Assembly: GCF_900091505.1 (NCBI RefSeq)
Contig: NZ_LT607409.1
Span: 1,612,001-1,676,000, forward strand
Reading direction: 5' to 3'
From: Micromonospora chokoriensis
GTDB lineage: Bacteria > Actinomycetota > Actinomycetes > Mycobacteriales > Micromonosporaceae
Length of the DNA stretch: 64,000 bases
Each line of letters begins with the position of its first letter. The stretch's first letter is position 1. Positions 17,929 through 25,590 of the stretch are shown piece by piece. A program made the position numbers and the translations under genes. The notes below the pieces were generated by a model. The model saw nothing but the letters and a program-made list of their open reading frames with translations, was not told the DNA's origin and made no database searches.

Positions 17929-20481
17929 TCAGCCGGTCTCGTCAGCGAACGGCACCAGGACCCGGCCCCGCTCGTCGGGACCGTCCCACAGCACCGCCCG
18001 GTCGGGGCGGACCTGCCACTCCACCGGCCTTCCGAAGACGGCGGTGAGCTGCGGAACCGGCACGTCCAGCACGACCACGGCTGTCAGCTTGTCGACCTCG
18101 CCCGCCGGCTCGAACAACGCCGCGAACGGCGGCACCGCCCGCCACCAGCCCAGCAGGTGCCTCCCGGTCGGGGGCCCGTCCCGCAGCAACGCGCGCAGCC
18201 GGTCCACCGACAGCTCCCGAGGGCCCGGCCGGTCCAGACCGAAGACCACCAGGTATGTCGGCAGGTCGTCGGCCGAATCCGCCAGCAGCGTCGGCAGGTC
18301 CACCACCTCGGCCGAATGCCGGGTCGCCAACTCGGCGGTCAACGCCTCCGCCAGCGCCCGCGAGCCCGGGTCCGGTGCCGCCACCAGAAAACGAGCGGTA
18401 CCCGGCGGATGATGGTCGGCGGTGCTCCGGGCGGCCGTCGCCAACAACCCGCCCGCCGCGGCACCCGAACCCAGCACCGCGAGGTTGCGCCCAGCCGCCG
18501 GCCCCAACGGCACGGCGACCGTCGAGCGGGCCAGGTCCACCGCACGGCCCAGCAGCGCGGCCGGCCCGTGCGCCTGCCCGGCCAGCGCCGCCCGGTGCCG
18601 AGGATCGTTGCTCAGCAGAGGTCGGGCGTAACCGGCGAAGACCACCGGCGGCACCGACCCGGCCGGGCGGGCCGCCCACAACTCGTGCCGAAGCTCCTCC
18701 ACCACCTCCGGGTGGTCCTGCGGGTCCGGATAGCGGATCAGACGCTCGTGACCGCGGATCGCACCCCGAGGGCCGCCGAGCCCTCCGGCGGTGTTGACCA
18801 CCGCGCTGCCCACCGGCAGACCGGCCGCCGAGTCGTTCGTCGGCTCCAGCACCGGGCTGCCACCCGGCAACGCCACCCGCACCGGGAACTGCCCGAGCAC
18901 CGAATCCCGGTGACCGGCGTCCGCGCGGACACTCAACCCCAGCTCACCCGCGCCGGCCAACACCAGGTGTACGCCGAACGCCCGGCCGGAGCGGGCCAAC
19001 CCGTCCACCTGGGCCGCCACCTCGGCGGCCAGCCGATCCCGCTCCGCGAAGAGCAACGGCACGTTCTCCACCACGCAGACGATGCGGGGCAGCGACTGAT
19101 GCTCACGCAGCTCCGCGAACCGTTGCCCGCCGGCCCGCGCCGCCGCCTCCGCCCGCCTCCGCACCTCGGCCGTCAGCTCGTCGAGCAGATCCCGCACGTA
19201 CTCCCGATCGGCGGCCATCGCGGCAGCCCGCACCTGCGGAATCCATGACCGGTCCCGCTCGGTCTGCAGGAACTCCACGAAGGACTCACCCTCGCCGAGA
19301 TCCGCCAGGTAGAGCGCCAGCTCGTCCGGGCCGTACCGGGCGGCCAGGCCCAGCAACGCCGTCGTCAGGAACGCCGCACGACCCCCCGCGGAACGGCCAC
19401 TCACCAGCCAGTGCGGTGTCAGCTCGGTGAAGCCCAGCGGCACCGACCGGCCCCCGGCATCGCCGACCGTGGTCGTCATCCCGTCCACGGAGTCCGACTC
19501 CCACAGACGCTCACCCGTCGGCGGCAGCAGAGCCGCCAACGCCAACCGTGAACCCGCCTCCACCTGCTCGGCCAGCCGTCGACAAACCGCGTCCACCAAA
19601 CCGGCCGGCGGATCCGACTCCACGAACACCGGCGAGTTCAACCCACCAGGGGGATCCGCGCCCGGCCCGGCGAAGGACGCCCCCGGCGGATCACCGACCA
19701 ACGCGTACGCGTTGCGCAACGCCACAGCGGTGGTACGCGGCAGCGGCGCCCGGACCGCGTACGGACCGGCCGGGGGCCAACCGGCCACCACCAGATGCAA
19801 CCCCGCCACCGGACCCTGCTCGGCCAGCGCCTCAAGCCGGGCCAGGTCGCTAGGGCCGGTCGACTCCGGCAACGCGGCGACCACGACCAGCAACGTACGG
19901 TCGTGCCGACGCCGCCCACTCGCACCCGGGGTGACCCACTGCTCCGCCTCGGTCAACACCGCACGCAGACCTGTCACGTCCACCGCAGGCGGGGGCAGCA
20001 GGCCAGCATCGGCGAGCGGACCGAACGACGCCAGCACCGAACCGGTGGCATCCACCGCACGAACCAACAACGCACCCGCCGGTGTCGCACCCAACAACCG
20101 CAGGAGTACGGCCCGGAGCAACCCCGCCACCCGCGGCTCCCGGGCATCCGCGTCCACGCTCAGATGACCGGTGCCCACCAACGGCACCAACGCGGGAAAA
20201 CGGGCGTCATCCAACGGCGCCGCCGTGCCGACCCGCACGAACAGCGGCGGACCGTCACCCGCCGGAGTGTCAGCGGTCAGCGAATCCAGTGCCGCACCCG
20301 ACCAACCCGGAGCCAGTCGTGCCGCGACCTCGCGCAGACGGTCGGCCACCTCGTACTGGCGGCGCTGATCGGCCGGGGCCGGTCGCGTCTCGTCCAGGAT
20401 CCCGGCAGCGGCGGTCGCGACTGCCGCCGCCCGACGATGCAGAGCTGCGGCGCGGTTCGTACGTGCCTTCGGACCGGCCAC
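17929..20481 (-). CDS. FtsK/EccC-like protein with degenerate P-loops
   Basis: An 850-residue protein with the overall look of two FtsK/SpoIIIE or EccC-type ATPase domains and no TM helix. Where Walker A should be there is LVSGRSAGGRAAFLTTALLG (domain 1) and LAVLGSGAAAGGLLATAARS (domain 2); neither has the GK[ST] lysine. Domain-1 context (ELALYLADLGEGESFVEFLQ, then IVCVVENVPLLF for Walker B, then FGVHLVLA) is nevertheless clearly EccC-like. Start: GTG 20481 (VAGPKARTN) sits about seven bases after AGAGGGGG; GTG 20490 is possible and a longer frame reaches 20640. Probably a non-hydrolysing structural or regulatory paralogue. Confidence 0.85.
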   Translation of the reverse strand: MAGPKARTNRAAALHRRAAAVATAAAGILDETRPAPADQRRQYEVADRLREVAARLAPGWSGAALDSLTADTPAGDGPPLFVRVGTAAPLDDARFPALVPLVGTGHLSVDADAREPRVAGLLRAVLLRLLGATPAGALLVRAVDATGSVLASFGPLADAGLLPPPAVDVTGLRAVLTEAEQWVTPGASGRRRHDRTLLVVVAALPESTGPSDLARLEALAEQGPVAGLHLVVAGWPPAGPYAVRAPLPRTTAVALRNAYALVGDPPGASFAGPGADPPGGLNSPVFVESDPPAGLVDAVCRRLAEQVEAGSRLALAALLPPTGERLWESDSVDGMTTTVGDAGGRSVPLGFTELTPHWLVSGRSAGGRAAFLTTALLGLAARYGPDELALYLADLGEGESFVEFLQTERDRSWIPQVRAAAMAADREYVRDLLDELTAEVRRRAEAAARAGGQRFAELREHQSLPRIVCVVENVPLLFAERDRLAAEVAAQVDGLARSGRAFGVHLVLAGAGELGLSVRADAGHRDSVLGQFPVRVALPGGSPVLEPTNDSAAGLPVGSAVVNTAGGLGGPRGAIRGHERLIRYPDPQDHPEVVEELRHELWAARPAGSVPPVVFAGYARPLLSNDPRHRAALAGQAHGPAALLGRAVDLARSTVAVPLGPAAGRNLAVLGSGAAAGGLLATAARSTADHHPPGTARFLVAAPDPGSRALAEALTAELATRHSAEVVDLPTLLADSADDLPTYLVVFGLDRPGPRELSVDRLRALLRDGPPTGRHLLGWWRAVPPFAALFEPAGEVDKLTAVVVLDVPVPQLTAVFGRPVEWQVRPDRAVLWDGPDERGRVLVPFADETG

Positions 20482-20683
20482 CGCGTCCACCCCCTCTGCC
20501 CGAGGTTGGCAACCCCTCCCGGCAGAGACGGTATCCCAGCCGGGTCCCCTCCTCCGGGAGGTGCCTCGGCGGTGCGCCGGGGATGTCGTGGATCTCACCG
20601 GTGGGGAGGGGTCCGTCACGATCCGCTGGATCTGAGGCATTGGCTCCGAGGCGTCCAGCCGATAACGTCAGGAGGTGGAATCA

Positions 20684-21241
20684 GTGCAGCCCCCCGCCGG
20701 TTCCCAGGTCTCCCGCGTACCGGCCCAACGGGCACCGTCCGAGCAGCTACCGCCGGCTGCGGCACCACCGGCGCCCCAGCCGCCGCGCCGTCGAATGCGG
20801 ACCGTTCTCACTGTCGTCGCCGGGGTCCTCGCTGTGCTCTGCATGGCCGGAGCCGTCACGGGCTACGTGCTGTACAACCGCGCGGCAGCCCCCGACCGCA
20901 GCGCACCCGACGTGGCTGTGGACAACTACCTACGCGCATTCCTCGTCGACCGTAACGACGCGAGAGCGGACCTCTACACCTGTGAGGGTGGCGCGGAGTT
21001 GGAGGCCATCCGGACCCTGCGGAGCGACCTCCTTGAGCGTGAGAAGCGTTTCGATGTAGCGATATCCGTCAGTTGGGCGAGCCTCAGCGTCGGGAAACAT
21101 GGTGGTTCCGCCGCTGTCGAGGTCACGTTGATCATCTCGGCTCGTGTTGACGGGATTAATCAGAGCGACCGCCAACCCTGGCAGTTCGAAACGCGGGATG
21201 ACGATGGTTGGCGAGTTTGCAGCGGAACAAAGATCGGCTGA
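20684..21241 (+). CDS. Small membrane protein with an NTF2-like extracytoplasmic domain
   Basis: 185 residues. A Pro-rich cytoplasmic N-terminus (about 35 aa) leads to one TM helix (VLTVVAGVLAVLCMAGAVTG) and then a ~120-residue extracytoplasmic domain. Its VDNYLRAFL...VEVTLIISARV...DDGWRVCSG pattern resembles NTF2/DUF4878-like folds (inference). GTG 20684 is preferred over GTG 20675 because AGGAGG at 20670-20675 would overlap the latter and is correctly spaced from the former. The last ~300 bp are less GC-rich than neighbouring genes. It converges on the T4SS-like operon with only 2 bp between stops. Confidence 0.75.
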   Translation: MQPPAGSQVSRVPAQRAPSEQLPPAAAPPAPQPPRRRMRTVLTVVAGVLAVLCMAGAVTGYVLYNRAAAPDRSAPDVAVDNYLRAFLVDRNDARADLYTCEGGAELEAIRTLRSDLLEREKRFDVAISVSWASLSVGKHGGSAAVEVTLIISARVDGINQSDRQPWQFETRDDDGWRVCSGTKIG

Positions 21242-21243
21242 CG

Positions 21244-21843
21244 TCACTCGATCCATAACAGGTGGACCGGTACCTCCAGGGTGGTGGGTGACTGGCCGCG
21301 CCAGGCCCAGCGGTACCACTCCACCTCCGGGGTGATCCGGACGCAGATGTCTCCCTCTGCACCCGAGTAGGTCTCGGTGACCGCCCGCAGGTCGCGATGT
21401 TCGAGGCCGCCCTCGACGTGCACCACCCGTCGACCGGTCACCGCGTCCGCCTCGAAGACGGGTGTGGGTGGCCGGTGTGCCGGTCCGTCCAGCGAGACCA
21501 GCCGGATGCCGGTCTCCCGTTCACCCTCTGTCGCTGGGCGGCTGCCGACCGTCTCCACCCAGACCCGCTCGACCGGCACCAGCGGAGCGAACACCTCCAC
21601 CTGGTCGGCTTCGGCCCGGTACCACTCGTGCTCGGGGATGACCGGCACGTAGGTCCGGGCGTTCTGCACCACCCGGTCGTCCGCGCGCAGGTCGCCACGC
21701 CAACCCATTCCCGGCAGCCCGACCAGAACCCGTCTCCCCCGTAGCTCCACCCGCTCGGTGGCGGGGACGACAGCCAACGGGCGGGGTGGCCGGGGCGCCC
21801 AGTCCGGCTGGTCGGCGAACGGGTCCGGCAAGGGTCCGGTCAT
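21244..21843 (-). CDS. Unknown protein, last gene of the T4SS-like operon
   Basis: 199 residues with no signal peptide or TM segment. An early Pro-rich stretch (PDWAPRPPRPLAVVPATERV) is followed by a mostly beta-type sequence with several Trp/Tyr residues (EHEWYRAEADQVEVFAPL, PEVEWYRWAWRGQ). I recognise no family. The ATG at 21843 is used; GTG 21870 would overlap the upstream gene by 14 bp. Its position at the 3' end of seven co-directional, tightly spaced genes suggests an accessory role for the membrane machine encoded upstream, possibly cytoplasmic. Confidence 0.75.
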   Translation of the reverse strand: MTGPLPDPFADQPDWAPRPPRPLAVVPATERVELRGRRVLVGLPGMGWRGDLRADDRVVQNARTYVPVIPEHEWYRAEADQVEVFAPLVPVERVWVETVGSRPATEGERETGIRLVSLDGPAHRPPTPVFEADAVTGRRVVHVEGGLEHRDLRAVTETYSGAEGDICVRITPEVEWYRWAWRGQSPTTLEVPVHLLWIE

Positions 21844-21856
21844 GCTTGCGCCGGCC

Positions 21857-23029
21857 TCACTCGGCGGCACGAAGCGGGGCGCCCCGCCCGCGCATGAACG
21901 GAACCGGATCGATGGCGCCGGAGCTCTTCCGGTTGTTGCGCTCGTGCACCTCGAAGTGCAGATGCGGGCCGGATGAGTTGCCGCTGCTGCCGACCTGTCC
22001 GATCACGTCGCCGGCCGAAACGATCTGATGCACCTTGACGCGTGGCTGGACCACCATGTGGCAGTAGCGGGTGATGTAACCGCCAGCGTGCAGCAGGTCG
22101 ACGAACCAACCGCAGCCGCCCTTGTCCGGATACCCGTCGACGTCACAGTCCCGCCGATTCCTGTTGTCCGGGTCGCACTGGGCAACCAGCACCCGACCGG
22201 ATGCCGCAGCGCGGATCTCGGTGCCCTTCGCCGCACCGATGTCCACTCCGTGGTGGCTGGGTCGGCTGGCGGTGCGGAAGCCGGAGCCGACGTCGCCGGG
22301 GATCGGTGCGGTCCAACCGGAGGCGGCGATCTCGCCGCGCTCGGCCGCGTCGCACACCGCCTTGCCGTTGATTTCGACAGTGCGGGCCGCCCCGCCGGCC
22401 AGCGCGTTCACAAGTTTGCTGGCCAACTCCTCGTGCTTGGCGTAAGCGTCCGGATAGGCGCTGACCTGGACCTGCTGTGCCACCACCGTCAGCGGTCGGC
22501 GTTGCCAACTGCGGACCTTGACGAGCTTCTCGTAGAACTTCCGAGCTGCGTACGAGGGAGTCAGCCGCTCGGCGACCGATCCCCAGCCGGGCCGTTGCTG
22601 GAACAGCCCCAGCGAGTCGTGGTCGGCCCCGATGCCCTCGTTCGGCAGGTTGAGGGACTCGGGCTCGGCTCTGTTCGCCAGGTTGCGCAGGGCTGACTCC
22701 TGCATGGCGGTCGCGAGGGCGATCACCCAACCTCGCGACGGCACACCCATGTCCTGACCGACCTTGATGATGATCGCAGCATTGCGGACCTGCGCGTCGC
22801 CGTACTCGGCGAACCGCGGCAACTCGCCCACGATGTCCACCGGACGGACCGGTCCGCAACCCCAGCCGGCCAGATTGTCTCCGTCCTCCGCGTCGCCGCC
22901 GAGCCCACTCAGGAAGAACGCCGCGGTCCCGCCGGTGCAGCAAAGCAGAAGCAGCACGCCGGTGAGCATCGTGGCGATCACGCCGACGCGCACCGGTCGG
23001 CGGATGGCGGAACCCCTGCCGGCGCTCAC
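21857..23029 (-). CDS. Bifunctional cell-wall hydrolase: transglycosylase-like plus M23 peptidase (VirB1-type)
   Basis: 390 residues: one N-terminal TM helix (about 12-35); a lysozyme-like domain (about 60-180) with candidate catalytic Glu in ATAMQESALRNLAN and the SLGLFQQRPGWG motif; then an M23/LytM domain with HHGVDIG near 260 and HLHFEVH near 351, so the zinc site is complete. It should cut glycan and peptide bonds, opening the wall for a secretion channel. The start is GTG 23029, where GTGA overlaps the upstream stop by 4 bp and GGGAG precedes it; a longer frame upstream runs through the neighbour. Such fused hydrolases are typical of Gram-positive conjugation systems. Confidence 0.9.
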   Translation of the reverse strand: MSAGRGSAIRRPVRVGVIATMLTGVLLLLCCTGGTAAFFLSGLGGDAEDGDNLAGWGCGPVRPVDIVGELPRFAEYGDAQVRNAAIIIKVGQDMGVPSRGWVIALATAMQESALRNLANRAEPESLNLPNEGIGADHDSLGLFQQRPGWGSVAERLTPSYAARKFYEKLVKVRSWQRRPLTVVAQQVQVSAYPDAYAKHEELASKLVNALAGGAARTVEINGKAVCDAAERGEIAASGWTAPIPGDVGSGFRTASRPSHHGVDIGAAKGTEIRAAASGRVLVAQCDPDNRNRRDCDVDGYPDKGGCGWFVDLLHAGGYITRYCHMVVQPRVKVHQIVSAGDVIGQVGSSGNSSGPHLHFEVHERNNRKSSGAIDPVPFMRGRGAPLRAAE

Positions 23030-23574
23030 GGCCGCTCCCAATCCACCACGTCGACCATCCACCCTTTGTCGGAGGTGACGAGTTCCAGCCTCAGCCGGCC
23101 GTTGTCCAGCGGAAGCAGCAACTCGACGAACGTCTCGGTGCGCTCCCGCATGGTCGGTGGACCGGTGACCTGCTCGGCGGGCACAGTCTCGGGTTCGGCG
23201 CCGGCCATCTTCTCCGTCAGGGCGGGGGTGGAGAGCGGTCGGAGGCCGGCCTGCCACTCCTCCGTGGTCATCCCGGGGCGGCCCAGCCACGCCTTGGTGA
23301 ATCGGTCGGCGGTCTGTTCGGGCGTCCGCCCACCGGGCGACGTCACCGGTGCTGGCGGAGTCTCGTCGGAGAGCACCCCGTCGTCACCGGTCGTCGGGTC
23401 CACTGTGGTGATCGGCTGGTTCGGGCGGTTGCTCAGACCGTCGGTGGGATCGAGAGGGCCAGACATCAACCGAGCCGCGCCGAGCACACCGAAGACGAGT
23501 ACCGCGATGACCAGTGCCACGCCCAGCCGGGACCGCAACGCCCGGGTGACGAGAAACTCCAGCGCCCGTCGCAT
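23026..23574 (-). CDS. Single-TM protein, possible VirB8/TcpC-like subunit
   Basis: 182 residues: a basic N-terminus, one TM helix (about 17-37), a ~60-residue Pro/Thr/Asp-rich linker, and a C-terminal ~100-residue extracytoplasmic domain (TPEQTADRFTKAWL...LRLELVTSDKGWMVDVVDW). Topology and position match VirB8/TcpC-type NTF2-fold proteins of Gram-positive type IV systems; the similarity is structural inference, not a motif match. The ATG at 23574 begins 5 bp after the upstream stop and its own stop overlaps the next start (GTGA), so translation is coupled. Confidence 0.8.
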   Translation of the reverse strand: MRRALEFLVTRALRSRLGVALVIAVLVFGVLGAARLMSGPLDPTDGLSNRPNQPITTVDPTTGDDGVLSDETPPAPVTSPGGRTPEQTADRFTKAWLGRPGMTTEEWQAGLRPLSTPALTEKMAGAEPETVPAEQVTGPPTMRERTETFVELLLPLDNGRLRLELVTSDKGWMVDVVDWERP

Positions 23575-23579
23575 CACCG

Positions 23580-25589
23580 TCACCGCGCCTCTGAGCGCAC
23601 CCGGGGTCCGGAACGGTCCGGCGTGCGTTCCGTCGATCCCGGCCGGTAGACGACGAACGACGGGTTCTCGGCCGGCACGTCCGGCTCGGTCCACGTCGCC
23701 GGCTGGCGGCGACGTGGCTGGGGGGCGACGGGACGGCCCCGACGTCCGGTCTCGGTTGCCGGTGCCTCGTCGGGACGTTCCCGACCGTCGGGGCGTCCGC
23801 GGTCACGCTGGCTCTCGCTGGTAGTCGACGGCGTCGAGACCGGATCCTCCCGGCGGGCCTCCGGGCGCAGTCGAGTCTGCTCCGCGACCGGTGACCGTCG
23901 ACGCCCGCCCACCGGCTCGGCCGTGCCGCCCGGCTCCGCCACATCCAGTCGTGCCGCGGTCCGCATGTCCCGGAAAAACCGTCGATGCCAGGAGCCGGCC
24001 GAACTCACCGCCTCGCTGCTGTCCTTGCCGCCGAGCTGGGTGATCCGGCGGTACGGCCGCAGCAGCAGCCAGCCGACCACCCCGCAGAGCCAGACGAGCA
24101 CCACCTGAAGCCAACCCGCCAGGGTGGGTGTGCTCATGATCAGATCGACGGCGAACAGGTAGATCGCGGCCCCGGTGCCGAAGATGGCGATGTTGAACAC
24201 CGCGGCGACCACGGCGTTCGCCAACCGTCGTAGGCCGGCGCTGGCGGGCCGGAGCAGACCCACCGTGCCCAGGATCGGTGCCGCGATCACCGCCCACCGG
24301 AAGATGAGGAAGCCCAGCAGGACCAGCAACGACGCCGTCAGGTCGAACATCGCGAAGAGCAACGCGGCCAGCACCGCGATGAACCCCGCGCCGACCCGGT
24401 CCATGTCCCGCACACCCTGGAGATATTCGTACGCCTCCGGGTCCTCGGTCTGGATCTGCTGCGCGACCCGTGCCCACTGCTGCTGCTTGGCCTTGATCGT
24501 CGCCTCCCGGGTGGCCGGGTTGGCGCGCAGCTTCTCGGCCTCGTCCCAGGAGAGTGCCTTGGCGTCGTACAGGGCGGGGCCATACTTCCGGGCGGTCTCG
24601 CTGTCCGCCGAACCCAGCACTCCTCGCAGCCAGTTCCGATACAGCATCGCCTCGGTCGCGGTGTCACTGGCGCGTACAGCGGGCGGTCGCTTGTCTACAC
24701 AAGCGTCTGGGTTAGGGACGGCGCAACGATCTGGTGGTGTGTCCCGGGCTGCGGGACCCACGGCGTCGTGTACGACACCCAATGTGGTGACCAGGGTGCC
24801 GTCCGCGACGTTCGCCGACTTGACCGGCCAGGCGGCGAGGGCCGTGACCGCGACCATCACCAGCAGTGCCCAGCCCGCGGTGGTCATCGCGTTGCTCATG
24901 TCCGACTGACGGGACCGCCAGAGCAGATAGAGCCCCACCACACACAGGGTGATGATGCCGAAGACGCTGAACACTTTCTCGTACACGGCCTTGGTGGCCT
25001 GCTTGACCAGCGGATCCGCCCACCCCCACATCGAACGCGGGTCCCAGGCCCGCTCGCGCAGCGCGTTCGAGGCCCCCACGATCGCTGTGGCGATCATGAA
25101 CTCCCCGTTCGCGACGGTGGTGGTGAACTTGTAATCCGGGTGCAGGACGGACGACGCGCAGCCGCCGGGGATGTCGTAGGTCGGGTAGCTGTAACCGGCG
25201 TAGCCGTAGTCGCTGTAGAGCCCTTTCGGCCCGAGTTCCTTGGCCGAATCCGGTCGACCGGCGAACCAGCCGGCGAGGCCGGAGTCCGGTGTGCCCGGGG
25301 TCGGCGCGTTACGGCATTTGACCTCGTCCTCGCTGACTGTCTGGAGCTTCTGTACGCAGGCCCGGAAGTCGGCCTGCCATTCGGCGGTCGTGCAGAGGTC
25401 GGCGCGGGCCTGGGCGACGGGTGGTGCGGCGGCTGCGGCCTCCGCACCGATCAGCGGCCAGGTGAGGGTGGCCCCGGCGAGGACGCCGAGGGCGAGCAGG
25501 AACGACGCGATCCTTGCCCGGGCCCCAGGGGCTGGGGCCCGGCCCTTCGCCTCGGTTCGACCGAGGACCTTGACCCAGGCCCTAGCCAT
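23580..25589 (-). CDS. Polytopic VirB6/TrbL-like membrane protein
   Basis: 669 residues: a signal-like N-terminal segment (IASFLLALGVLAGATLTWPL), a ~170-residue extracytoplasmic region with paired cysteines, and about seven TM segments between residues ~225 and ~525 (for example FGIITLCVVGLYLLW, AVLAALLFAMFDLTASLLVL, LVWLCGVVGWLLL). It ends in a ~140-residue Arg/Pro/Glu-rich disordered cytoplasmic tail. This is the layout of VirB6/TrbL-type inner-membrane channel subunits. The ATG at 25589 starts one base after the VirB4-like stop. The function as a channel is inferred from topology and neighbours. Confidence 0.82.
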   Translation of the reverse strand: MARAWVKVLGRTEAKGRAPAPGARARIASFLLALGVLAGATLTWPLIGAEAAAAAPPVAQARADLCTTAEWQADFRACVQKLQTVSEDEVKCRNAPTPGTPDSGLAGWFAGRPDSAKELGPKGLYSDYGYAGYSYPTYDIPGGCASSVLHPDYKFTTTVANGEFMIATAIVGASNALRERAWDPRSMWGWADPLVKQATKAVYEKVFSVFGIITLCVVGLYLLWRSRQSDMSNAMTTAGWALLVMVAVTALAAWPVKSANVADGTLVTTLGVVHDAVGPAARDTPPDRCAVPNPDACVDKRPPAVRASDTATEAMLYRNWLRGVLGSADSETARKYGPALYDAKALSWDEAEKLRANPATREATIKAKQQQWARVAQQIQTEDPEAYEYLQGVRDMDRVGAGFIAVLAALLFAMFDLTASLLVLLGFLIFRWAVIAAPILGTVGLLRPASAGLRRLANAVVAAVFNIAIFGTGAAIYLFAVDLIMSTPTLAGWLQVVLVWLCGVVGWLLLRPYRRITQLGGKDSSEAVSSAGSWHRRFFRDMRTAARLDVAEPGGTAEPVGGRRRSPVAEQTRLRPEARREDPVSTPSTTSESQRDRGRPDGRERPDEAPATETGRRGRPVAPQPRRRQPATWTEPDVPAENPSFVVYRPGSTERTPDRSGPRVRSEAR

Positions 25590-25590
25590 G

